In this document: positions 34,119-42,612 of the stretch, piece by piece | Layout of the letters: the number at the start of each line of letters is the position of its first letter | Position numbering within the stretch: the stretch's first letter is position 1 | Assembly: GCF_003464165.1 (NCBI RefSeq) | Contig: NZ_QSEK01000002.1 | Location: 1 to 64,000 of the forward strand | Reading direction: 5' to 3' | From: Eubacterium sp. AM49-13BH | Lineage (GTDB): Bacteria; Bacillota; Clostridia; Lachnospirales; Lachnospiraceae | DNA length: 64,000 nt | Notes under the pieces: model-generated | The model's database searches: none | What the model was told of the DNA's origin: nothing | The model's input: the letters and a program-made list of their open reading frames with translations, nothing else | Program-made: the position numbers and the translations under genes

Positions 34119-35643
34119 AATGAAGGCTATAAGAAGAATTACTACACTGGTAATGCTTTTTATAATAATATTCTGTTTTGCTGTAACAGGCTTTGATATG
34201 AATGTGATTATAAATAGAGGCAGTCAGGCTGTATTATTCATAAAAAGAATGTTCCCACCAGATACAGGATATTGTGGTAAGATTATTGAACCACTTATTA
34301 AGACCGTGCAGATGTCGATTGCGGGTACATTTATAGGTGCTGTGTTTGGACTTTTTACTGCATTTTTATATGCAGGCAATCTTATAAAGAAACCATATGT
34401 AAGGATTGTAGTGAGAGTTATTGTACAGTGTGTAAGAACAATTCCTGTGCTTATACTCGCACTTGTAGCAACATTTATATGGGGACTTGGTGCGGCAGCG
34501 GGTACGATTGCAATAGCTGTATCGACATGGGCTGTAATGGCAAGAATTGGCGGTGAGGATATTGAAGGCCTGACACTGAAGCCATACGAAGCAGTTACAG
34601 CTATAGGAGCAGGAAGATTTAAAGCATTTTCACGGACAGTTATTATTGAACTGCTGCCAGGATATCTTAGCAATTCACTTTATGTGCTGGAAGCCAATAT
34701 AAGACATGCGGCAATACTTGGCTATGTAGGTGCAGGTGGAATAGGACTTCTGCTTAATGAAAAGATAAGCTGGCGTGAATACGGCAGGGTTGGAATGATT
34801 CTTGTTATGCTTTTTGTCGCAGTGTTAGTGATTGAGGGAATAAGTACATTCCTGAAAGCATATCTTAATGGACGGATTAAGAGAAATACAACTGCAAATG
34901 TAATTATAAGTGTATGTATCATGGCATTTTTTGTATACAGTCTCAGTGCAGTTAAAGATGTATCAACATCAAAGCTTGGTATTAAGGTTGTTGGCGCAAT
35001 TATGCACGGAATTACGCATCCGGACTGGGAATACATGTTTATGACCGGAAAGAGTGGTGTTATGTATCTGATGCTTGAAACTATTGCTATTGCAGTTGCA
35101 GGAACATGTGCCGGAGCAGTTTTTGCAGCAATACTTACGCTTATTAATTCGAGAAAATTCGTTCCGGCACCGGTGGCTTTTATTGGCAGGCTTGTTGTTA
35201 TGGCAATAAGAACTGTACCTGTGTATGTGTATGGACTTATATTCATAAGGGTTACGGGACCTGGCAGCTTTGCCGGAATGCTTACAATGATGATGTGCAG
35301 TATAGGACTTCTGACAAAGAGATTTACAGTTGCAGTTGATAACTGGAATATGGCGTCATGGAATGCGTGCAAATGTGCAGGAACAGGATTCATAGCAAGA
35401 CTACGGTATGTGGCAGTGCCTGAGCTTAAGTTCCAGTTTAAGGATGCTGTGATGTACAGACTGGATGTGAATGTGCGGTCGGCAAGTACATTAGGACTTG
35501 TTGGAGCAGGCGGAATCGGCGCCCCACTGATTGTCTATATGAACAATTACAGATGGGACGCCGTTGGCTCAATTCTTATTGTATTGTTTGTTGTAGTTCT
35601 TCTTATAGAACTTCTTTCAAAATGTTTAAAGAGAATCCACTAA
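34102..35643 (+). CDS. phnE: Fused double PhnE-type permease
   Basis: The 513-residue membrane protein contains two PhnE-like permease domains in tandem. Each has an ABC permease coupling loop, the first near EDIEGLTLKPYEAVTAIGAG and the second near NWNMASWNACKCAGTGFIAR, each followed by GYVGAGGIG or GLVGAGGIGAP. PhnE normally is one domain of about 270 residues that dimerises, or two separate genes. Here one chain makes the whole channel. ATG 34102 is chosen over 34069 because TGGTGG lies just before it and the latter is inside phnC. The last codons overlap the stop of the convergent PAP2 gene by 4 bases. Confidence 0.85.
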   Translation: MKSMNRMKAIRRITTLVMLFIIIFCFAVTGFDMNVIINRGSQAVLFIKRMFPPDTGYCGKIIEPLIKTVQMSIAGTFIGAVFGLFTAFLYAGNLIKKPYVRIVVRVIVQCVRTIPVLILALVATFIWGLGAAAGTIAIAVSTWAVMARIGGEDIEGLTLKPYEAVTAIGAGRFKAFSRTVIIELLPGYLSNSLYVLEANIRHAAILGYVGAGGIGLLLNEKISWREYGRVGMILVMLFVAVLVIEGISTFLKAYLNGRIKRNTTANVIISVCIMAFFVYSLSAVKDVSTSKLGIKVVGAIMHGITHPDWEYMFMTGKSGVMYLMLETIAIAVAGTCAGAVFAAILTLINSRKFVPAPVAFIGRLVVMAIRTVPVYVYGLIFIRVTGPGSFAGMLTMMMCSIGLLTKRFTVAVDNWNMASWNACKCAGTGFIARLRYVAVPELKFQFKDAVMYRLDVNVRSASTLGLVGAGGIGAPLIVYMNNYRWDAVGSILIVLFVVVLLIELLSKCLKRIH

Positions 35644-36287
35644 GCTTTCTTTAACCGGCTGTAGTCAATAACATATATGAAAATGTAAAGAACGATATAA
35701 AGAATTATTGCTCCGATTACATCGACTACAGAATGCTGCTTTAAAAATACGGTTGCAAGGCATATAAGGATGCAAAGAATGGAAGATAATGTCTTTGTTA
35801 TTATATGTCCTTTTAAAGCTTTGCAACGCAGTAATGCAAAATTAACTGCCAGTGAGTTGTATACATGTATACTTGGAAATACATTTGTTGAAGTATCTAT
35901 TGTATATAGTGCATTGATTATCTTTCCACAGAAGTTATCAGGGATATAATCAGGTCTTAATGTAAGACCATTAGGATATATCATGCATATAGTAAGAGAG
36001 AGTGACATACCGATTATGAGTGATAACGCAAACTGTATGAATTCTTTATTATCTGCCTTAAAATACATATATATGCAAGCTGCAACCACATATAAAAACC
36101 ATAATACATATGGAATTATAAAGTATTCACAGAAAGGTATCATATTATCAAAAGGAATATTGATGATATGAAGCCCGGGATAATCACTGTTAATTACTTT
36201 TTCAAGAGTTGAAAACCATGGAAGGTATATAAATATATATGCTGCAAAGCATATTCTCCAGCCTTTTCTTTTAAAAAAATCTTTCAA
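35640..36287 (-). CDS. PAP2-superfamily membrane protein
   Basis: The 215-residue protein has about six membrane segments. It shows the PAP2 phosphatase motifs NVFPSIHVYNSLAV (with SxH) and FLKQHSVVDVIGAIILY (with the second catalytic histidine and aspartate). Motif one (KxxxxxxRP) is not clear. Members act on lipid phosphates such as phosphatidic acid, undecaprenyl diphosphate or inositol lipids. It is convergent with phnE with a 4-base overlap and is transcribed alone; a T-rich leader precedes it. Substrate unknown. Confidence 0.75.
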   Translation of the reverse strand: MKDFFKRKGWRICFAAYIFIYLPWFSTLEKVINSDYPGLHIINIPFDNMIPFCEYFIIPYVLWFLYVVAACIYMYFKADNKEFIQFALSLIIGMSLSLTICMIYPNGLTLRPDYIPDNFCGKIINALYTIDTSTNVFPSIHVYNSLAVNFALLRCKALKGHIITKTLSSILCILICLATVFLKQHSVVDVIGAIILYIVLYIFIYVIDYSRLKKA

Positions 36288-36384
36288 TACTGTACACCTC
36301 TACATTTTTTTTATATTATTAGCAAAATATTTCAAGATTATATCATTGTTGCTGAATAAATGCAATATAATAAGGTTTTGAAGG

Positions 36385-36414
36385 TTTACAAACCAAATAA
36401 ATATGTAATATAAT
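36385..36414 (+). promoter_or_regulatory. Probable promoter of the degenerate ABC cassette
   Basis: TTTACA at 36385-36390 and TATAAT at 36409-36414 are 18 bases apart, and the first gene starts 33 bases later. Confidence 0.5.
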
Positions 36415-36446
36415 GATATGACACATTGGATGCAGGAGATTTATAA

Positions 36447-37121
36447 ATGTTACATTTGAATCATTTGAAGAAAAGCTTTGGTAGGAATGAGATTCTTACT
36501 GATGTTGAATATACATTTGAAGAAGGAAATATATATCCGGTTCTTGGCGGTGCAGGAGCAGGAAGAACAACTCTGTTTGAGTGTATCGCAGGAGATATTC
36601 CGGTAGACTCAGGCACTGTTGAGACTAAGGAGAAGTGCACGCTTTTCTTTGCTGCAAAGCAGAGTGTTCTGCCTATGCTTATTACAGGATATCAGTTTAT
36701 CAGTATGCTCTGTGATATGAATAAGAACAGCGAAAAGCCTGAATATTATCTTGATAAAGTGAAGCTTACAGGGTTGATAAGAGACAGACATATTGGAGAT
36801 TACAGCTTTGAAGAGAAAAAGAGACTCCAGCTTGCAGCATTTCTTATACAGAAGCCATATGTCATGATGTTTGATGAGGCACTTGATTATTGTACTGATG
36901 AATATGTTGATGATATGCTTAGCGTTCTTAATGAGGTTAAGAATGAGCACATAATCCTTATATCTACGGGTCTGCTTGATGTTGCACACAGAATATCTCA
37001 GGATGTAGTTGTCCTTAATAACGGTGAACTTAATCAGATATCATACGAAACTATGCAGATTCCAGAGATTAAAGGCGCAGTATTAGATATACTTGGGGAG
37101 GCAGACAATGAAATTATTTAG
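36447..37121 (+). CDS. Degenerate ABC-type ATPase
   Basis: The 224-residue protein is built like an ABC transporter ATPase but several catalytic positions are changed. Walker A reads GGAGAGRTTL, with arginine instead of lysine. The signature region is YSFEEKKRLQLA instead of LSGGQ. The switch histidine region reads LISTGLLDVAHR. Walker B MMFDEAL keeps the acidic pair. ATP hydrolysis is probably weak or absent. It overlaps a permease gene by 14 bases, so the pair may form a non-transporting regulatory complex of the type seen in some lantibiotic or bacteriocin immunity systems; that is inference. Confidence 0.75.
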   Translation: MLHLNHLKKSFGRNEILTDVEYTFEEGNIYPVLGGAGAGRTTLFECIAGDIPVDSGTVETKEKCTLFFAAKQSVLPMLITGYQFISMLCDMNKNSEKPEYYLDKVKLTGLIRDRHIGDYSFEEKKRLQLAAFLIQKPYVMMFDEALDYCTDEYVDDMLSVLNEVKNEHIILISTGLLDVAHRISQDVVVLNNGELNQISYETMQIPEIKGAVLDILGEADNEII

Positions 37122-37923
37122 AAAGCTGTTTGCTGAGAAAATATTAAGATATTACGAAGGAACAGAGGCGGGAATTAAGATTATTAAGAAGCTTCCTATA
37201 CTTAAGAAACTGGTAAAAGAAGAATCTTTTGGTGAGAAATCAAAGAGCAGGGCATTTATTGGAGCATTGGCGCAGGCGTTTATGCTTGCATGGGAATTTA
37301 TAAGAAAATTCTTATATGTTGTGCTTCTTATATATGGCCCGTATATTATACTGGCTCATTTCTTCCCTTTAATAAGAATTCATCAGGATATATCAATAAT
37401 ATATCTGTTTATAATGCTTTCAACAATATGTGGAAGCCTTGCCAATACTACTATTTTTGCAATGGGTGACAGGGATTATCTTATGATTCGTGTAATGCTT
37501 GTAAGTCCATATATGAACTTTTTAGGAAAGTTTATATATAAATTAATTACAGAATTTATATTTTATTTCATTATACTTACAATACTTGGAGAACCAGTGT
37601 TTAATGCACTTATGTTGTGTATAATTACAGCATGTGCAAGACCGATAGGTGAAATGCTTGCAATTATAACATTTGACCATTTCAGAGGTGTGTATGAGAA
37701 TAGAAGCGTCCTTAACGGTACAATAATGGCTATATGCGTTATACTTGCATATGGACTGCCTGTACTTAATGGAAGAGTCACAGCAAGCTGGATATATGCA
37801 ATTCATCCATTTGTTGTGTGTGTTATGTTTCTTCTTGGAGCAGGGGCAATGTATTTCTTATGGTGGTATAAGTACTATCGTGTAATTATAAGAGAGGCTA
37901 TGCATAATAAGAGAGAATTCTAA
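37108..37923 (+). CDS. ABC-type membrane subunit of the degenerate cassette
   Basis: The 271-residue protein has a basic first 60 residues and about six membrane helices after residue 70, including FLYVVLLIYGPYIILAHFFP and IYLFIMLSTICGSL, and a last helix VVCVMFLLGAGAMYFL. It resembles ABC permease subunits of the ABC-2 class but no specific family is evident. Start ATG 37108 follows GGGGAGGC by 5 bases and overlaps the ATPase gene. The Asp-box protein follows 19 bases after the stop, which suggests a three-gene operon. Confidence 0.7.
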   Translation: MKLFRKLFAEKILRYYEGTEAGIKIIKKLPILKKLVKEESFGEKSKSRAFIGALAQAFMLAWEFIRKFLYVVLLIYGPYIILAHFFPLIRIHQDISIIYLFIMLSTICGSLANTTIFAMGDRDYLMIRVMLVSPYMNFLGKFIYKLITEFIFYFIILTILGEPVFNALMLCIITACARPIGEMLAIITFDHFRGVYENRSVLNGTIMAICVILAYGLPVLNGRVTASWIYAIHPFVVCVMFLLGAGAMYFLWWYKYYRVIIREAMHNKREF

Positions 37924-37942
37924 TTAAATCAGGAGGTGGGCT

Positions 37943-39418
37943 ATGTACCAGATGAGCAAGAAATTTCATACCAGGATTCTTACATATGCGGCACTGGTTA
38001 TATTCTGCCTTATGGTTATTGGAATGTTTGCATACAGCTATGTAAGTAAATATATGTCTGATAAGCTTGATATTAAGTCAAGATATACATTTTCAATAAG
38101 AATTGATGATGACTGGAATGTTATCAGAGATGATGCTGTAAGTGATTATGATACAGATAATGTGTTTAATTTTACCAATCCCGATATGGTAGGGCTTGGA
38201 ACCAAATGGATAGAAAATTATATTGCACAGTACAGACAGAAATATGTATCATATGCAAAATATATTACCAAATCAGGTGTTGATTCTGTAAGTTTGCTGG
38301 ATTTGTCTAATAATACGGTATTAATTTCTTTCTGGATTATACCGCAGGATCTTAATTCGGATTATTTCTCGTCTTGGGAAGGAATCCAGGATGATGGGAA
38401 AATCAAATGCGAATGGGTAGTCTCATTTTATCTTGATAATAATTATGATAATACAGCAAGATTGTATGTTACATCAGTTATGAGTTCGGAAGATTATGGG
38501 CTTAAGCAATATTACGCAAAACAGGGTGTGGATTCAGGCGGTGATACAGAAGTTACAAGCAACTCTAATAAAGATCAGCTTGCCAATTATTCAATTAAGG
38601 ATAATTCACTTCTTGTTACTTATGACGGAGAGAAATATGTTTCGGTTCCAGTGTCATACTCATATCTTATGTATGAAGATAACAACAGTGCAACAACGCT
38701 TAAAGAAGGCAGTTATATGATAACAACAGAAAAGACGGCTTTCGTATATGGTGGTAAGACAGCAAATAATACCAGGATACCTGTGACTGTTGTATATTCG
38801 GATGATAAGGGCGAAAACTGGACAACATGTGAGCTTGATAATATATATACAGCTGATTACTATTATGTAAGATTCTTTGATGCTGATCATGGTGTTATTG
38901 TCTGTGGATATGGAAAGAGCAATGATACAAATGAATCATCAAGAATATATAGTACTAGTAACGGAGGAGAAAGCTGGGAGACTGTTGGAAGCGGACCAGC
39001 TACTAATATAATTAAAGGTGTCGTTTATCTTTCAACCGATATAGGATTCTTCTGTTACAATTATGTTGATGGTATGGACAGTAATCTTTATAAAACAGAT
39101 GATGGTGGCAAAACATTTTCAAAAGTGATACTTGAGGAGCAGGAACTTGACAGTTCGGCAGCTAATCCTCAGGGACAGGAGACAGAAACCAAGACGGATT
39201 CTGGTAAGACAGGTACGGATTCATTTGAACAGCTCAAATGGAGTGATGTATATAAGGAAGCTCTTACACCGGTTGTTGATTCAACAGGAATTGTAACAAT
39301 ATATCTTACACAGGGGAAGAATGCAGTGTACAATGATGGTAAGACAGCAGCAAAGTATCAGTCTTCTGATAAGGGAAGTTCATGGAAATATATTGGCCAG
39401 GTTGAGATTAAAGATTAA
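37943..39418 (+). CDS. Membrane-anchored protein with Asp-box (BNR) repeats
   Basis: The 491-residue protein has an N-terminal helix (about 12-33) and a large extracytoplasmic part. From residue 270 to the end it contains Asp-box repeats: YSDDKGENWTTC, STSNGGESWETV, KTDDGGKTFSKV and SSDKGSSWKYIG, spread over about 200 residues. These mark a beta-propeller of the sialidase/sortilin type. No sialidase catalytic residues were recognised. An AGGAGGTGG ribosome binding site precedes the start. It is the third gene of the ABC cassette, so it may be the exported or ligand-binding partner. Confidence 0.75.
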   Translation: MYQMSKKFHTRILTYAALVIFCLMVIGMFAYSYVSKYMSDKLDIKSRYTFSIRIDDDWNVIRDDAVSDYDTDNVFNFTNPDMVGLGTKWIENYIAQYRQKYVSYAKYITKSGVDSVSLLDLSNNTVLISFWIIPQDLNSDYFSSWEGIQDDGKIKCEWVVSFYLDNNYDNTARLYVTSVMSSEDYGLKQYYAKQGVDSGGDTEVTSNSNKDQLANYSIKDNSLLVTYDGEKYVSVPVSYSYLMYEDNNSATTLKEGSYMITTEKTAFVYGGKTANNTRIPVTVVYSDDKGENWTTCELDNIYTADYYYVRFFDADHGVIVCGYGKSNDTNESSRIYSTSNGGESWETVGSGPATNIIKGVVYLSTDIGFFCYNYVDGMDSNLYKTDDGGKTFSKVILEEQELDSSAANPQGQETETKTDSGKTGTDSFEQLKWSDVYKEALTPVVDSTGIVTIYLTQGKNAVYNDGKTAAKYQSSDKGSSWKYIGQVEIKD

Positions 39419-39578
39419 AACACTATTAAAAAACTAAAAAGTATTTGAATAATATAAATATGCGTGGTATTATAATTTTGCAAAAGGGATTTTAATACTG
39501 CGCATGTTTTTTGTATATTTCGGGAATTTTCTTATGGAGTTTATGGACGTGATGAATTTATACATAAGGAGATTGTTT

Positions 39579-41303
39579 ATGAAATGTAGAATAATAAAAG
39601 ACAAGCGAATTCTGGCTGGCATTGTGCTATTAGGAATACTGCTTATTGGTGGCGTTGTTATATCGCAGGCAGCAGAAGATGAATACAGGGTTCATCACAA
39701 TATAACAATAGATTTGGACGGAGGAGTGTGTGATGGAATATATTATCAGTCACAGATAGACCACGGACCGAATCAGGGCCAATGGAGAGATGACCTTGGG
39801 ACTGGACTGTATCTGCCAGACCGTAATGGAGTATATCATACGATATTGGATTACCATGCATCCATACCGAAAGAGGATGCTACAACTTCTAATTATTATG
39901 ATTGTGTTGGTATCACCCCATATGTAAGAGTAGGCACAGTAAGTAAGGATGGCTATATACTTACTGGCTGGAAAGTTACAGGCGGAGATGGCGATTATGA
40001 TGATTACGGTGTAGATGGAGTAAGGGTCAACATAGGAGCATTTGCAGACGAAAATATTGTTATTAAGGCAATATGGGAAAGATATTCATTTGTTGTGCAT
40101 TATGATGCCGGAGTGGCCAAAGATAGAGGGATAAGTACAATATATATTCCAGAAGATGAAAAGGCATATTATGACAGAGGAGATGAACTGAAAGGATTTA
40201 ATGAACAGGCAGAGGCTTCTAATGGGCTTATGTTCGTAGGGTGGTCTTTTGACAGATATGGAGACTCCGGTATAATTAAGTCTGAAGATATCAGGGAATA
40301 CAATGAAGATGTCACTATATATGCTATATGGAATTATGTCATTACATTTGATAATAACACGGTTACAGAGGTTAATGGCCACATGGATGATATAACAGCA
40401 AGGCTTGGAAGCCGATTAAGGCTTACAGGAAGTAATCTTTCAAGAATAGGTTATTATCTTTCAGGATGGAATACGAAAAGTGATGACAGTGGGCAGTTTT
40501 ATACAACTATGTCAGTTGTTGATCTGACACCTGACGAGAGTGGCAAAGCTGTTCTGTATGCGATATGGCAGCCGGTATTTTATGAGGTTCATCTGTATAA
40601 TAACAGACCAGATGAAGCCAGTGAAGACATACATGTTGTTGATAATGGTGAATGGGACTGGTATGAAGACGAAGGATTCTATAGCAGATTCTATACATAT
40701 GATGAGATTGATCATCTGCCAGCGGTTAAAGATGTATATACACTTACCGGATGGACAGGTTATGTATGGGAGATGGAAGATGGTACATATATTGAAGGTG
40801 GTGTTGACGGAAAACTTAATCTTGCTGACAAGTTAGGAAAGATAGTTGATGTGTATGCTGTATGGAAAGAGAATATATACAATATTAATATTGATTCTAA
40901 TGGCGGATATGAATCTGATACGACAATTATAACTGGATATGAAAAAGAAAATGAGCTTCCGGAAGCTCCAGAAAGACCAGGGTATGATTTTGATTCGTGG
41001 AATACAGCGGAAGACGGAAGCGGGAAGAACTATAAAGACAAAGATACTGTTTCAAAGCTTGTAGAGGAAGATGGTGGCAATGTGACAATATATGCACAAT
41101 GGAAGAAAAAAAAGAAATTGTGTCTTAAAGTGTCATCAAATGTTTATCAGAAATCTTTCGTTAATCCGCTTGCAGCTACATTTGTAAAAAGCTGGTTCGG
41201 TAATAATCAGGATAAAAGTGTAGGGCAAATGATGGCTATTCAGAATAAAGACTGTGTTCAGGTATGGAATGTGAACAGGACAGGAATTACAAGGACAAGA
41301 TAA
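39579..41303 (+). CDS. Secreted protein with InlB-type B repeats
   Basis: The product of about 574 residues has a signal helix (RILAGIVLLGILLIGGVVIS) and at least five repeats of the Listeria-Bacteroides (InlB B) type. Each ends in a variant of IKAIWE, IYAIWN, LYAIWQ, VYAVWK or IYAQWK, preceded by GYxLTGW or similar. No LPXTG sorting motif or dockerin is present; the C-terminus is a basic segment after QWKKKKK. The repeats suggest cell-surface or glycan binding. Start 39579 is chosen because AAGGAG lies 8 bases upstream; the in-frame ATG at 39504 would add a hydrophobic segment without a site. A terminator follows. Confidence 0.75.
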   Translation: MKCRIIKDKRILAGIVLLGILLIGGVVISQAAEDEYRVHHNITIDLDGGVCDGIYYQSQIDHGPNQGQWRDDLGTGLYLPDRNGVYHTILDYHASIPKEDATTSNYYDCVGITPYVRVGTVSKDGYILTGWKVTGGDGDYDDYGVDGVRVNIGAFADENIVIKAIWERYSFVVHYDAGVAKDRGISTIYIPEDEKAYYDRGDELKGFNEQAEASNGLMFVGWSFDRYGDSGIIKSEDIREYNEDVTIYAIWNYVITFDNNTVTEVNGHMDDITARLGSRLRLTGSNLSRIGYYLSGWNTKSDDSGQFYTTMSVVDLTPDESGKAVLYAIWQPVFYEVHLYNNRPDEASEDIHVVDNGEWDWYEDEGFYSRFYTYDEIDHLPAVKDVYTLTGWTGYVWEMEDGTYIEGGVDGKLNLADKLGKIVDVYAVWKENIYNINIDSNGGYESDTTIITGYEKENELPEAPERPGYDFDSWNTAEDGSGKNYKDKDTVSKLVEEDGGNVTIYAQWKKKKKLCLKVSSNVYQKSFVNPLAATFVKSWFGNNQDKSVGQMMAIQNKDCVQVWNVNRTGITRTR

Positions 41304-41319
41304 CGAATAATAGGATACT

Positions 41320-41352
41320 GACAGCCCTCTGTTTTGGAGGGCTGTTTTTTGG
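41320..41352 (+). terminator. Rho-independent terminator
   Basis: ACAGCCCTC and GAGGGCTGT pair around a short loop, followed by TTTTTTGG, after the repeat-protein gene. Confidence 0.85.
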
Positions 41353-41388
41353 TATGTATTTTTATGCGATATATAGATAAATATTTGC

Positions 41389-41470
41389 TTGAAAAATGCA
41401 TTTAACTATGGTAACATATTGTAAAGTTTGAGAGAAAAAAGGCATTTTTGTGTCTTTTTTTTGCGCAAAA
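41389..41470 (+). promoter_or_regulatory. Probable carAB promoter and AU-rich attenuator-like hairpin
   Basis: TTGAAA at 41389-41394 and TAACAT at 41412-41417 are 17 bases apart. Shortly after, AAAAAGGCA can pair with TGTCTTTTT around a TTTTTG-type loop and is followed by more T, which could act as a weak attenuator before carA. No PyrR-type or uridine-sensing motif was recognised. Confidence 0.35.
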
Positions 41471-41534
41471 GTTATTTTAGCGTCTCTTGGCATATGATTA
41501 AATTAAATAAACGAAAGGAATTAAGGTGGCATTC

Positions 41535-42608
41535 ATGAAAGCATTTTTGATACTTGAAGATGGAACGGTTTTTGAAGGAACCAGCATAGGTTCGACCCGC
41601 GAAGTTATTAGTGAGATTGTCTTTAACACATCTATGACAGGATATCTGGAGGTGCTGACTGATCCTTCATACGCAGGACAGGCAGTAACAATGACATATC
41701 CTCTTATTGGTAATTACGGAGTATGCTATAAGGATATGGAATCCCAGAAAGCATGGCCAGATGGATATATTGTACGTGAGCTTTCCAGAATGGCAAGCAA
41801 CTTCAGAAATGAAGATCCTATCCAGAAATTCCTTCTTGATAATGATATCCCAGGTATTTGTGGGATTGACACAAGAGCCCTTACTAAGATATTAAGAGAA
41901 AAGGGTACTATGAATGGTATGATTACAACTAATGAGAATTACAATCTTGATGAGGTACTTCCTAAGATTAAGGAGTACAGTGTTAAGGGTGTTGTAAGAA
42001 AGGTTACATGTTCAGAAAAGTATGTTCTTCCAGGAAAAGGACCTAAGGTTGCTCTTATGGACTTTGGCGCAAAGAAGAATATTGCGAGATCACTTAATAA
42101 CAGAGGCTGTGAAGTTACAGTATATCCTGCATATACTAAGGCAGAAGAGATTCTTGCAACTAATCCTGATGGAATTATGTTATCTAATGGTCCTGGAGAT
42201 CCTAAGGAATGTGTAGAGATAATTGAAGAGATTAAGAAGCTGTATAACAGCAATGTACCAATATTTGCAATCTGTCTTGGACATCAGCTTATGGCACTTG
42301 CTACTGGAGCTGATACTCACAGACTTAAGTACGGACACAGAGGTGCTAATCACCCTGTTAAGGATTTAAAGACTGGCAAATGTTATATATCATCACAGAA
42401 CCATGGTTATGTTGTAGATGAAAGCACATTAGACAGTAAGGTTGCAGTACCAGCATTTGAGAATGTTAATGACAAGACTAATGAGGGACTTGAATATGTT
42501 GGTAAGAATATATTCACAGTACAGTTCCATCCAGAAGCCTGCGCAGGTCCACAGGATACAGCGTACCTGTTTGACAGATTTATGGATATGATGAAGAAGG
42601 AGGACTAA
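41535..42608 (+). CDS. carA: Carbamoyl-phosphate synthase small subunit
   Basis: The 357-residue glutaminase subunit has the amino-terminal domain starting KAFLILEDGTVFEGTS, and a class I glutamine amidotransferase domain with the nucleophile cysteine in FAICLGHQL and catalytic histidine and glutamate in FHPEA. It hydrolyses glutamine to pass ammonia to CarB. ATG 41535 is preferred because family proteins start there and AAGGTGG lies upstream; GTG 41526 is an alternative. carB follows 4 bases later. Confidence 0.95.
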   Translation: MKAFLILEDGTVFEGTSIGSTREVISEIVFNTSMTGYLEVLTDPSYAGQAVTMTYPLIGNYGVCYKDMESQKAWPDGYIVRELSRMASNFRNEDPIQKFLLDNDIPGICGIDTRALTKILREKGTMNGMITTNENYNLDEVLPKIKEYSVKGVVRKVTCSEKYVLPGKGPKVALMDFGAKKNIARSLNNRGCEVTVYPAYTKAEEILATNPDGIMLSNGPGDPKECVEIIEEIKKLYNSNVPIFAICLGHQLMALATGADTHRLKYGHRGANHPVKDLKTGKCYISSQNHGYVVDESTLDSKVAVPAFENVNDKTNEGLEYVGKNIFTVQFHPEACAGPQDTAYLFDRFMDMMKKED

Positions 42609-42612
42609 GAAC

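Noticed and set aside
34224..35393. Long minus-strand open frames opposite the fused permease
   Set aside because: They are shadows of a hydrophobic gene with biased codon use; no start signals or family match.
41411..41425. GTAACATATTGTAAA before carA as a copy of the rubredoxin operator
   Set aside because: Only one half matches and carAB has no link to the stress genes; likely chance in AT-rich DNA.
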